Of a DNA stretch of 64,000 bases, positions 27,997 to 34,819 are shown one piece after another. The stretch is taken from positions 62,001 through 126,000 of the forward strand of contig NZ_LGCN01000212.1 in assembly GCF_001279005.1 (NCBI RefSeq), in the 5' to 3' direction. Every line of letters begins with the position of its first letter. The first letter of the stretch is position 1. The notes beneath the pieces are model-generated. The model did no database searches, was not told where the DNA came from, and saw only the letters and a program-made list of their open reading frames with translations. The position numbers were made by a program, and so were the translations under genes. This DNA is from Streptomyces caelestis (GTDB taxonomy: Bacteria; Actinomycetota; Actinomycetes; Streptomycetales; Streptomycetaceae).

Positions 27997-28045
27997 GGGC
28001 AGGCCCGGAGGCCGATCGCATGCGATCGGACTCCGAGGCCTGCCC
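27997..28045. terminator. Imperfect long hairpin between type B copy 1 and type A copy 1
   Basis: A nearly palindromic 49-bp stretch centred at 28020/28021: gggcaggcc near 27997 pairs with ggcctgccc near 28045, and ccgatcgca with tgcgatcgg at the centre, with one mismatch zone and a bulge. It lies 18 bp past the stop of the type B gene and before the type A start, acting as a terminator or attenuator on the minus strand. Confidence 0.7.
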
Positions 28046-28062
28046 GGATCACTCAGTGGTGA

Positions 28063-28332
28063 TCACTTGCCGCCGATGCCGAAGGCGCTCGCGCAGTGCA
28101 CGGTGTTCGCCTCCTTGTTCTCCGCGTTGCCGAGGCCCAGCAGGCCGACGGCGAGGTTGATGTCGTCGACGGAGACGAGCGACTGGACCGAGTTGTCCTG
28201 GAGGCAGGTCGTGGTCTGCTCGTTGTTGAGCTCCACCTCCGGCTTGTCACCGGCGTGGCTGACGCCGGCGCCCAGGAAACCGACGCTGCCGAGCATGGCC
28301 ATCACGACAGCGGCCTTCTGGTACTTGCGCAT
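28063..28332 (-). CDS. Small secreted protein, copy 1 (type B)
   Basis: 89 residues, ATG 28332 preceded by GGAGAGGTAA. A signal peptide (MRKYQKAAVVMAMLGSVGFL..., cleavage near SHA at about 27) leaves about 62 residues with two cysteines (QTTTCLQDNSVQSL and HCASAFGIGGK). The middle is a hydrophobic, Gly/Leu-rich stretch, LAVGLLGLGNAEN. The signal peptide is identical in its first 20 residues to the protein at 28922-29191, and the mature parts align throughout. It is reminiscent in size and composition of small Streptomyces surface proteins, but it is not a chaplin or rodlin by the motifs I know. Function unknown. Confidence 0.85.
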   Translation of the reverse strand: MRKYQKAAVVMAMLGSVGFLGAGVSHAGDKPEVELNNEQTTTCLQDNSVQSLVSVDDINLAVGLLGLGNAENKEANTVHCASAFGIGGK

Positions 28333-28357
28333 TTACCTCTCCATTCTCGATGTGACA

Positions 28358-28374
28358 CGGTCCGGGGCGGACCG
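28358..28374 (-). promoter_or_regulatory. Conserved leader hairpin upstream of type B copy 1
   Basis: CGGTCC-ggggc-GGACCG, a 6-bp perfect inverted repeat lying 26-42 nt upstream of the start codon. The same stem at the same distance, with a different loop, precedes the second copy (29217-29233). It may be an mRNA leader hairpin or an operator. Confidence 0.5.
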
Positions 28375-28546
28375 GTCGGGGACAGCCGCCGAATACAGGG
28401 CGGCCTTTGCGGCAATTGATAGCGAAACGCCGATAGGTATTCACATGGCAGAAAAAGAGACTTCGCACTGCTGTTGTGATGTCACACCATCAGCCCGGCA
28501 ATTCGATGACCGAACGACGCCGGCGCGCACCGCCGTGCCGCCGGAA

Positions 28547-28810
28547 TTACTCGCCGTCGACGACGAGCGTGTTGGCGCAGGTGAGCTCACCCTTGCCGGA
28601 GCAGGTCTGCGACGTCGCGTTGCCGACGCGGACCTTTCCGTCCTTCTCGGTGAGCCGGTGCTCACTCACCTGCACGCAGCGAAGGTGGCCCTTCTCGTTC
28701 TCGGTACAGGTGCCGGAGTTCTCGGCGCCGACGGCCTGCGCGGCACCGAGGCCGATCAGAGCGAGGCTTCCCAGGAGGCCCGCCGCCGCGATCTTCTTCG
28801 AGTGGAACAT
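28547..28810 (-). CDS. Small secreted four-cysteine protein, copy 2 (type A)
   Basis: 87 residues, taken from ATG 28810 (MFHSKKIAAAGLLGS), with AAAAGG 5 nt upstream; the open frame continues upstream but without conservation. The signal peptide ends near GAAQA. The mature part has the same four-Cys layout as copy 1: TCTENEKGHLRC, then TCSGKGELTC, ending NTLVVDGE. Charged residues differ more than the cysteines, implying a conserved disulfide scaffold with variable surface. It lies between two type B genes. An imperfect GC hairpin (28520-28544) follows its TAA stop. Function unknown. Confidence 0.85.
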   Translation of the reverse strand: MFHSKKIAAAGLLGSLALIGLGAAQAVGAENSGTCTENEKGHLRCVQVSEHRLTEKDGKVRVGNATSQTCSGKGELTCANTLVVDGE

Positions 28811-28848
28811 CAACCTTTTCCTTGACGGTCGTGGAACGGCCGAGGGGG

Positions 28849-28902
28849 CCGGGCGGGCCCGGGATCCGCAGCACATCGGCTCGGACCACGGGACCCGCCC
28901 GG
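28849..28902. terminator. Imperfect hairpin between type B copy 2 and type A copy 2
   Basis: ccgggcggg at 28849 pairs with cccgcccgg ending at 28902, with further pairing inward (cccgggatccg against cggaccacggg, imperfect). It lies 20 bp beyond the type B copy 2 stop, the same position as the hairpin at 27997-28045 in the other cassette. Confidence 0.6.
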
Positions 28903-28921
28903 TTCACCTGGCAGCGACTAC

Positions 28922-29191
28922 TCAGCCACCGAGGCCGAGGCTGGAGGCGCAGGCAACCGAGTTGACCTCGGTGTTCTCCGCGTTGCCCAGACCCAGGAGC
29001 GCGCCGACGCCGGCGTTCACGTCGTCGATGGCGATCAGCGACTGGACCGAGTTGTCCTGGGCGCAGGTCGTCGTCTGCTTGTTGTCGAGCTCGAAGCTCG
29101 GCTTGTCGCCGGCGTGGCTGACGCCGGCGCCGAGGAAGCCGACGCTGCCGAGCATGGCCATCACGACGGCGGCCTTCTGGTACTTGCGCAT
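28922..29191 (-). CDS. Small secreted protein, copy 2 (type B)
   Basis: 89 residues from ATG 29191 with GGAGAGGTA directly upstream. The signal peptide is the same as in copy 1 (MRKYQKAAVVMAMLGSVGFL), followed by GDKPSFELDNKQTTTC, QDNSVQSLIAIDD, a Leu/Gly-rich segment and a terminal CASSLGLGG. Only two cysteines, consistent with one disulfide. It is the first gene of the minus-strand run B-A-B-A. The roughly 50 bp upstream are also conserved between copies, which points to duplication of a unit that included the leader. Function unknown; a secreted structural or signalling role is likely. Confidence 0.85.
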   Translation of the reverse strand: MRKYQKAAVVMAMLGSVGFLGAGVSHAGDKPSFELDNKQTTTCAQDNSVQSLIAIDDVNAGVGALLGLGNAENTEVNSVACASSLGLGG

Positions 29192-29216
29192 TACCTCTCC
29201 GTTTCTCGAGTGGACA

Positions 29217-29233
29217 CGGTCCGTGTTGGACCG
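29217..29233 (-). promoter_or_regulatory. Conserved leader hairpin upstream of type B copy 2
   Basis: CGGTCC-gtgtt-GGACCG, 26-42 nt before the start, matching the stem upstream of copy 1 while the loop differs. The flanking words ctcga and gacacgg are also shared. Confidence 0.5.
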
Positions 29234-29507
29234 GTCACCGAACGTCGCCAATCTAAGCAACCCGGACGGCTTTTGGACAGTCAAAACGCCCAGATGCGCA
29301 TGTTCTGTTTGAACACGCAGGTCAGGGACCCCTCTTGTTACACGGATGGATGAATGGCGCGTCGGGCACGCCCCGTGTCCGCGGCGAGGACGGCCGAGAA
29401 GCGATCCGCGGGCACTTCCGCATCACCCCTTGAAAGTCGGTGTGTTGAGCGGGGAGTTCGACTGTTCGCGGAAGGGCCGCGTTCACCTGGCCGACGAGGA
29501 GGACGTG

Positions 29508-29618
29508 ATGTCCCGTATCGCGAAGAAGGCCACGTGCGCACGTGACGGGTCACAAAGGAGCCCCGGCCTCCTGGTGCGCCGGGGCTCCTCCCGCGCCCGC
29601 GTGTCACCTCACGCGTAG
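29508..29618 (+). pseudogene. Vestigial secreted-protein start with strong ribosome site
   Basis: GAGGAGG stands 5 nt before an ATG opening MSRIAKKATCARDG, which looks like the basic start of a small-protein signal peptide. The frame then runs without a hydrophobic core into the tyrosinase terminator and stops at 29618 after 36 residues. It may be the 5' remnant of a deleted secreted-protein gene. The remainder of the 29234-29507 gap shows no gene. Confidence 0.25.
29556..29589 (-). terminator. Terminator of the tyrosinase operon
   Basis: A perfect 12-bp stem, aggagccccggc/gccggggctcct, with a 10-nt loop lies 19 bp beyond the melC2 stop on the minus strand. Confidence 0.8.
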
Positions 29619-30475
29619 CGGTACGTCTCGCCGACGTCCTCCAGCTCACCGGGGCTCACGTCCCACGGCGGCAGCTTCTCGTGGCGGGAGACGACCCGGC
29701 CGTGCTGCTCGTCGCCGGAGCCCGGCGCGGTCGCGGGCAGGTAGCGGGCCCCGCCGTGCCGGCGCTGCCAGCGGTACCACTGCAGGTCGACGAAGGCGTG
29801 GTGCAGCCAGAAGGCGGGGTCGTTGACGGAGGCGGCGGTGAGCATGACGCCGCCGATCCAGCGGTGCACCCGGTTGTGGTTGCGCCACGACGCGCTGCCC
29901 CGGCCGGTGCCCCAGCCCTCCAGCCTGTTGCGGAAGCCCTTCGTGACCGTCGAGTCCCAGGGCGCCGCGTCGTAGGCGGGGTCCTTCAGCGCCCACTCCA
30001 GATCACTCTTCGTCGGCAGGTCGATCGGATCGGCACGGCGGCCGAGGTCCCGGGTGAGGAACTCCCTGTCGGACACGCCCACCCGGAGCCTCCAGTTCCC
30101 CTCCTGGTACGCGAACGGGCCCGTCGTCACCTGGCGGTCGGAGCGGCGCCCGTTGCCGCCGAGGAGATCCGCCGTCCACGGCGTGGAGCGGGCCGTGCGA
30201 TCGCGGGTCCAGTCCCAGTACGGCAGGGTCACCGAGGAGTCCACCCGGCGCAGCGCCTCCTCCAGGTCGAGCAGGAACCGGCGGTGCCAGGGCAGGAAGG
30301 AGGGCGCCATGTGGGCGGTGCGCAGTCCGCGCTCGCCGTCGGAGGCGTAGTACGCGATGTGCGTCCGCACGAACTCGTCGTACTCGCCGCGCCGTTTGAC
30401 CTCGAGCAGCGCGTTCACGAAGCGGCGTTTCTCGGTCGCCGTGAGGGTGGCGGCGTCCTTACGCACGTACGCCAT
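29609..30475 (-). CDS. melC2: Tyrosinase (binuclear copper monooxygenase)
   Basis: 288 residues from ATG 30475. CuA ligands: THIAYYA, then AHMAPSFLPWHRRFLLDLE; CuB ligands: HNRVHRWIGG and HHAFVDLQW; these are the six-His pattern of type-3 copper proteins. The N-terminus, VRKDAATLTATEKRRFVNALL, matches Streptomyces MelC2/MelD2. The enzyme hydroxylates monophenols and oxidises diphenols to quinones, leading to melanin. It has no signal peptide of its own; MelC2 is exported as a complex with the MelC1 chaperone, encoded immediately upstream with a 17-bp overlap. The length is slightly above the classic 273 residues. Confidence 0.93.
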   Translation of the reverse strand: MAYVRKDAATLTATEKRRFVNALLEVKRRGEYDEFVRTHIAYYASDGERGLRTAHMAPSFLPWHRRFLLDLEEALRRVDSSVTLPYWDWTRDRTARSTPWTADLLGGNGRRSDRQVTTGPFAYQEGNWRLRVGVSDREFLTRDLGRRADPIDLPTKSDLEWALKDPAYDAAPWDSTVTKGFRNRLEGWGTGRGSASWRNHNRVHRWIGGVMLTAASVNDPAFWLHHAFVDLQWYRWQRRHGGARYLPATAPGSGDEQHGRVVSRHEKLPPWDVSPGELEDVGETYRYA

Positions 30476-30899
30476 GCCGGCCTCCCCGGTGCTGGTGCCG
30501 CGGTTCCGTACCGGCCTCGCGCAGCCGCTCGCCGGGGGCGAGGGCGTCCGCGGCGGCACGGGCGGCGTCGAGCGGTGTCGGGTAGGAGCAGTAGTGGTCG
30601 ACCATGCTCAGCCAGGTGCCGTCGGCCCGGCGCATCAGGTGCAGGGGGCGGCCGTCGAGGGTGACGTGCCAGTGGCCGTCCGCGGTCCGTACGCCTTGGA
30701 TGCGGCGGCCCCGGTGCATCCGGTCGAAGGAGGCGCGGCCCGGGGCCCTTTCCGGTGCACGGAAGGCGGCGAGCAGGGGCGCCAGGGCCGCGGTGAGCGC
30801 GCCGGTGCGCAGTCCGCGTGCCACGTCCCGCCGCGTTCTGCCCCCCGGCACGGCTGACGGCTGCGTGCCTTTCGGGGTTCCGTCGATTCCGATGGCCAT
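30459..30899 (-). CDS. melC1: Tyrosinase copper chaperone / cofactor MelC1
   Basis: 146 residues from ATG 30899, with GGGAG upstream; an in-frame ATG at 30938 is an alternative. The twin-arginine-like TRRDVARGLRTGALTAAL (about 20-38) forms the export signal. The C-terminal domain, with GRRIQGVRTADGHWHVTLDG and WLSMVDHYCSYPTPLDAARAA, is the MelC1 cofactor domain; its HYC motif donates copper to apo-tyrosinase. The 3' end overlaps melC2 by 17 bp, so the proteins are made together, as in all Streptomyces melC operons. The C-terminal tail is unusually His/Arg-rich (RHQHRGGRH). Confidence 0.92.
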   Translation of the reverse strand: MAIGIDGTPKGTQPSAVPGGRTRRDVARGLRTGALTAALAPLLAAFRAPERAPGRASFDRMHRGRRIQGVRTADGHWHVTLDGRPLHLMRRADGTWLSMVDHYCSYPTPLDAARAAADALAPGERLREAGTEPRHQHRGGRHGVRA

Positions 30900-30949
30900 C
30901 GATCCAACTCCCTTGTTCGTGCTCGTACGGTTGTCCATGGAAACGAACG

Positions 30950-30985
30950 AAATCCGGCCCCCAGTGGAAACTGGGGGCCGGATTT
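30950..30985 (-). terminator. Terminator downstream of small secreted gene
   Basis: A perfect 16-bp stem, aaatccggcccccagt / actgggggccggattt, with a ggaa tetraloop lies 13 bp past the stop of the gene at 30999-31268 and 51 bp before melC1. It should insulate the tyrosinase operon. Confidence 0.9.
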
Positions 30986-30998
30986 CTCGGGGTGCTTT

Positions 30999-31268
30999 TC
31001 AGGCGTGCAGCCCCAGGTCGCCGTGGACCGGCTTGGCCTCGTTCGCCACGGCCGCCGCTTCCTTCGTCGTCGTGAGCAGCCTGGTCTCGTCGGTGTCGAG
31101 CGCCTCCGACTCCTGCAGCGGCGCCATCTCGAAGGGGACCGCGGTGCGCAGACCGGTGTCCAGTCCGGTGGACGCCAGGTCGGTGGACTCCGCGGCCTGC
31201 GCGGGCGCGGCGAAACCGGCGGCGATCAGGGTTCCGGCGAGGACGGCGGCAGCCTTCAGGGACTTCAT
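30999..31268 (-). CDS. Small secreted protein of unknown function
   Basis: 89 residues, ATG 31268 preceded by AAGAAAGGAA. A clear signal peptide (MKSLKAAAVLAGTLIAAGFAAPAQA, cleavage after about 25) leaves about 64 residues without cysteines. The mature part is acidic and Thr/Ala-rich (ESTDLASTGLDTGLRTAVPFEMAPLQ). I recognise no family. It is a single gene with its own terminator, upstream of melC1 on the same strand. An exported structural or signalling peptide is possible, and nothing suggests catalysis. Confidence 0.75.
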   Translation of the reverse strand: MKSLKAAAVLAGTLIAAGFAAPAQAAESTDLASTGLDTGLRTAVPFEMAPLQESEALDTDETRLLTTTKEAAAVANEAKPVHGDLGLHA

Positions 31269-31412
31269 CGTGTTCCTTTCTTCGGCGACGCGGGGACCGG
31301 CCGCCGGAGGGGAATTCTGTCGCCGTGCCTAACGATCCCCGGCCGGAGCGGAAACCGTGGAGCCGAAGATTGGCAAGTCCTCATATGAGAGTTTTTCGAG
31401 GACGGCGGAGTG

Positions 31413-32108
31413 TCACGAGGACGGCAGCAGCAGCACCGGGGGAAGTGCGGGGAGCGTGACGCCCGCGAGCAGCGGCGGCTGCACGGGGTCGGCCGGCGCG
31501 GGCAGGGTCGACGCCTGGGGCCCGGTGCCGAGCAGTTCGGCGACGAGGTCGTCCACCAGGGCCAGCAACTCGTCGAGCAGCGAGTCCTCCTGAGCGGTGC
31601 TCGGGTCCGCGGTGGCGCTCTCGTCCGCCTCGGTGTCCTCCTCCGCGTCCGCGGTGGTACCGGTGTCGAGCCGGAGCAGGTCGAGGAGGGCGTCGAGGAC
31701 CTCCCGCAGGGTGGCCATCTCCTCGCTCGTGAGGTCGTCCTCGGTGGCGGCCGGCGCCGTGTCGTCCGTGGTCGTGGTCGTGATCGTGACCGAAGACGAC
31801 GGTTCGGCCGTGGTCACCGGGTCCTCGTCGGCCGCCTTCGCCAGGGCGTCCTTCGCCGCGTCGCCCAGCTTCCTGGCCTCGGAGGCGGGCAGCCGGCCTT
31901 CGCCCTTCTCGAGCGCGGCCTCCAGCAGGCCGACGACCGGAGCGAGCCCCGGCTCGTCCGCCTCGACGGTCCTGGCCTGCGCGAGCAACGCGGCGGGGAA
32001 CGCCGCGCGGTCGTGCTCGACGGCCATGGCGGCCGGGCCGGTGAGGCCGGCGAGGAGGGCGGCGCACAGTGCGCCGAGTGTGATGCGCCGGGCAGGCAGA
32101 GCGCGCAT
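31413..32108 (-). CDS. Secreted acidic low-complexity protein
   Basis: 231 residues, ATG 32108 with GAAAGGAA upstream. A signal peptide (MRALPARRITLGALCAALLAGLTGPAAMA) precedes a highly acidic mature protein. A helical N-terminal part (about 30-95) with many Ala/Leu/Glu leads to a Thr/Asp/Glu-rich segment (about 95-190) including SVTITTTTTDD and TTADAEEDTEADES. A hydrophobic Pro/Leu-rich C-terminus ends LPALPPVLLLPSS. No LPXTG-like anchor. There are no cysteines in the mature region. I recognise no family. The composition suggests a disordered, perhaps metal-binding or surface-coating protein. It is divergent from the polysaccharide locus. Confidence 0.7.
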   Translation of the reverse strand: MRALPARRITLGALCAALLAGLTGPAAMAVEHDRAAFPAALLAQARTVEADEPGLAPVVGLLEAALEKGEGRLPASEARKLGDAAKDALAKAADEDPVTTAEPSSSVTITTTTTDDTAPAATEDDLTSEEMATLREVLDALLDLLRLDTGTTADAEEDTEADESATADPSTAQEDSLLDELLALVDDLVAELLGTGPQASTLPAPADPVQPPLLAGVTLPALPPVLLLPSS

Positions 32109-32447
32109 GGGGGTTCCTTTCGCGGGCTTCGGATCTTGAAGCCCACCGTGGAAGCACCCGAGGGCCCCCGCAACCGGGTGTGCGCCATTCGGTTCCCCGC
32201 TCCCCGGCCGACTCGCGTTCCGCCCGGCGGAGCCTCGGGGAAGCGGTGGGACGGGCGGGCCAACTCCTTCTCCTTCCCTGAATAGGTTTCACGATTCCAA
32301 CACACTTGATGCCTTTCATCGAATTTCGAGGAGTTTGTCCGTTTGGTGACTAGAGTTGCGAACCTCCCGAGCATCCTCATGGGCGGCCGCACCGCACTCG
32401 TCCCCGCTGCTGCCACCGCCACCCTGTTCCGAAAGGCTCCGACGGTC
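32109..32447. promoter_or_regulatory. Divergent intergenic region before the polysaccharide locus
   Basis: 339 bp, markedly more AT-rich between 32270 and 32350 (gaataggtttcacgattcc, then gaatttcgaggagtttgtcc) than its surroundings. It must carry the promoters for both flanking transcripts. In-frame open sequence extends the following gene upstream to 32343, but no better start was seen there. No clear palindrome was found. Confidence 0.45.
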
Positions 32448-33533
32448 ATGCGCCAAACCCCGGGTCAGATGCTTCGCCATGCGGCGGTGGGCGTCCTCTC
32501 CCTCGCAGCGATGTGGGCATCCTGCGGCCCCGCGGCCGCCGCGCCGCTCGCGCCCTCCCCGGAGGCCGACGGCCTCGCCTTCTCCCAGCGGTACCGCGCG
32601 GTCCAGCACGGCGGCATCGTGCGGGCCGCCAACTCCTCCGCCACCTGCCGTGCCCAGGCGTCCTCGTGCCGGGACGTGCAGGCGGGCGGCCCCGGGGCGA
32701 ACGGCGACTTCGACATGTTCTACGTCGACGTCGACAGCGACCCGAACACGTACAACTCCTCCCGCGCGGAGGTCCGTCTGCCCGCCGGCTCCCGGGTCAC
32801 GTACGCCCGCCTGTACTGGGGCGGCAACCTGCTCGCCGGTGAGCAGAAGCCGTGGCAGGACAACGGGCGGGTGCTGATCGCCGAGCCCGGCGGGGAGTAC
32901 AAGGAGCTGCTCGCCGACACGGTGGTGGGACACCGGGTGGCGGACGGCGCGGACGCCTTCCAGGCCTCGGCGGACGTGACGGAACTGGTGCGGGACAGCG
33001 CGCCGGGGCTGTACACGGTGGCGCAGGTCAACGTGGCCATGGGCAGGTCGGCGGCCGGGACCTGGGGCGGCTGGACGCTGGTGGTGGCGTACGAGAACCC
33101 GGCGGAGCCGCTGCGGCACCTCGCGCTCTGGGACGGCTTCGCCCCGCTGGGCGGCCGCTCGGGGGTCGAGATGCCGCTGAGCGGCCTGCCGTTCCCGGCG
33201 GGCGCCGGGGGCCGGGCGGGGCTGGTGGCGTACAACGGCGACCGCGGCACCACCGGCGACTCGCTCGTCCTCACCGCCGGCGGGCCCACCCCCACCGCGT
33301 TCACCGACCGGGCCAACCCCTTCGACGACGTCCTGAACTCCACCATCGCCGACCCCGGCGGCGCGTCCCCCGCGCGGGTGCCGGCGTACGCCAACACCCT
33401 CGGCTACGACTCCGACGTGTTCGACCTCGAAGGGGCCCTGCCGCGCGCCGGTGACCGGGCGGCCTTCCGGCTCACGTCCCAGCGGGACGCGGCATGGGCC
33501 GGCGTGCTCTTCGCCGCCGTCGACGCCCGGTGA
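32448..33533 (+). CDS. Secreted protein of unknown function at head of polysaccharide locus
   Basis: 361 residues if started at ATG 32448 (MRQTPGQMLRHAAVGVLSLAA), giving a signal peptide ending near GPAAAAP; longer starts are open back to 32343. The mature protein is beta-rich, with RAEVRLPAGSRVTYARLYWGG (about 105-125), TWGGWTLVVAYENPAEPLRHL and a C-terminal FRLTSQRDAAWAGVLFAAVDA. This layout resembles the beta-sandwich part of actinobacterial secreted DUF11/DUF3344-like surface proteins. The stop TGA overlaps the next start by 1 bp, so it is translationally coupled to the glycosyltransferase. It may act on, or present, the polysaccharide outside the cell; that is inference. Confidence 0.7.
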   Translation: MRQTPGQMLRHAAVGVLSLAAMWASCGPAAAAPLAPSPEADGLAFSQRYRAVQHGGIVRAANSSATCRAQASSCRDVQAGGPGANGDFDMFYVDVDSDPNTYNSSRAEVRLPAGSRVTYARLYWGGNLLAGEQKPWQDNGRVLIAEPGGEYKELLADTVVGHRVADGADAFQASADVTELVRDSAPGLYTVAQVNVAMGRSAAGTWGGWTLVVAYENPAEPLRHLALWDGFAPLGGRSGVEMPLSGLPFPAGAGGRAGLVAYNGDRGTTGDSLVLTAGGPTPTAFTDRANPFDDVLNSTIADPGGASPARVPAYANTLGYDSDVFDLEGALPRAGDRAAFRLTSQRDAAWAGVLFAAVDAR

Positions 33534-34819
33534 TGGACGCCCTCGCGCCGAGCGCCCTCAGAAGCGAGAAGACCGTGCCCGTGTACCCGTCGACCGCCTG
33601 TCACCGGCCGCGCGTCCTGCACCTCACCCAGCCGGTGGACGGCGGAGTGGCCCGTGTCGTGACGGACCTGGTGCGGGCCCAGCTCGCGGACGGCCTGGAC
33701 GTCACCGCGATCTGCCCCGACAGCGCGCTCTCCGGCCGGCTGCGGTCGCTCGGCGCGCACGTGCGGCACTGGAGTGCGACGCGTTCGCCGGGCGCCTCGC
33801 TGGCGCGGGAGGTACGGCAGCTGGCCCGGCTGATCGACGAGGTGCGCCCCGATCTGGTGCACGCGCACAGCGCGAAGGCCGGGCTCGCCGGGCGGCTCGC
33901 GGTGCGCGGGCGCATCCCCACGGTGTTCCAGCCGCACGCCTGGTCGTTCGAGGCGGTGGGCGGGAGCACCGCGGCCCTCGCGCTGCGCTGGGAACGGTGG
34001 GCGGCCCGCTGGGCCTCACGGGTGGTGTGCGTGAGCGAGGCGGAACGCGCCACCGGCGTGCACGCCGGGATCACCGGCCGCTGGACCGTCGTGCCCAACG
34101 GCATCGACCCCGACCGCTTCCGCCCGGCGCCCGTCGGCCCCGTACGGGCCGGGCTCGCGCCGCTGGCCGGGCTGCGCGAGGGGGCGCCGCTCGTCGTGTG
34201 CGTGGGGCGGCTGTGCCGGCAGAAGGGGCAGGACGTCCTGCTGCGGGCCTGGGACACCGTGCTGCGCCGGGTGCCCGAGGCCCGTCTCGTGCTGGTCGGC
34301 GACGGGCCGGACCGTGACCGGCTGCGCGCGGTCGCGCCCGGATCCGTGCTGTTCGCGGGGGCCGTCGCGGACGCCTCCCTCTGGTACCAGGCCGCCGACC
34401 TCGTCGTCCTGCCGTCCCGCTGGGAGGGCATGGCGCTGGCCCCGCTGGAGGCGATGGCCTGCGGGCGGCCCGTGGTCGTCACGGACGTCGACGGCGCCCG
34501 CGAGAGCCTGCCGCCCTCCTTCGCCGCCCCGTGCGTGGTGCCGCCGGAGGACCCCCGGGCCCTGGCGGGAGCGGTCGGCGAGCTGCTGCTCGACCCGGCG
34601 CTGCGTGCGTCCCTCGGCGACCGGGGCCGCCGGCACGTGCTGTCCCTCCACGACGTGCGGCACACCGCGCGAGCGGTCGCCGACATCTACCACGACCTGC
34701 TCGGCACCCGGCCCGTCGCGACGAGGACACGCCCCTGTCGGGTGGCCGGGGACGCCGAGGCCGACCGGACGACATCGCGCGTCGAGTCCTTTGAGTACAG
34801 GGAGTCCATCCACTCGTGA
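33533..34819 (+). CDS. Glycosyltransferase family 4 protein
   Basis: 428 residues from ATG 33533, which overlaps the preceding TGA. GT-B fold: N-terminal acceptor domain with VLHLTQPVDGGVARVV (about 24-39), hinge, then a nucleotide-sugar domain with VVCVGRLCRQKGQDVLL, ADLVVLPSRWEGMALAPLEAMACGRPVV (E-x7-E motif) and DVDGARESLP. The C-terminus (about 395-428) is a non-conserved extension. It is probably cytoplasmic or peripheral at the membrane, adding one sugar to a lipid-linked intermediate. It is followed by the initiating sugar transferase with a GTGA overlap. The donor sugar cannot be predicted. Confidence 0.9.
   Translation: MDALAPSALRSEKTVPVYPSTACHRPRVLHLTQPVDGGVARVVTDLVRAQLADGLDVTAICPDSALSGRLRSLGAHVRHWSATRSPGASLAREVRQLARLIDEVRPDLVHAHSAKAGLAGRLAVRGRIPTVFQPHAWSFEAVGGSTAALALRWERWAARWASRVVCVSEAERATGVHAGITGRWTVVPNGIDPDRFRPAPVGPVRAGLAPLAGLREGAPLVVCVGRLCRQKGQDVLLRAWDTVLRRVPEARLVLVGDGPDRDRLRAVAPGSVLFAGAVADASLWYQAADLVVLPSRWEGMALAPLEAMACGRPVVVTDVDGARESLPPSFAAPCVVPPEDPRALAGAVGELLLDPALRASLGDRGRRHVLSLHDVRHTARAVADIYHDLLGTRPVATRTRPCRVAGDAEADRTTSRVESFEYRESIHS

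Noticed and set aside
28063..29191. Type B small proteins as rodlins or short chaplins
   Set aside because: They lack the chaplin VNVCGN/CVN pattern and the rodlin NKPC/QQQC pattern; only size, secretion and Gly/Leu content are similar.
31413..32108. Acidic secreted protein as an LPXTG-type surface protein
   Set aside because: Its C-terminus is Pro/Leu-rich but has no LPXTG/LAXTG motif and no terminal Arg cluster.
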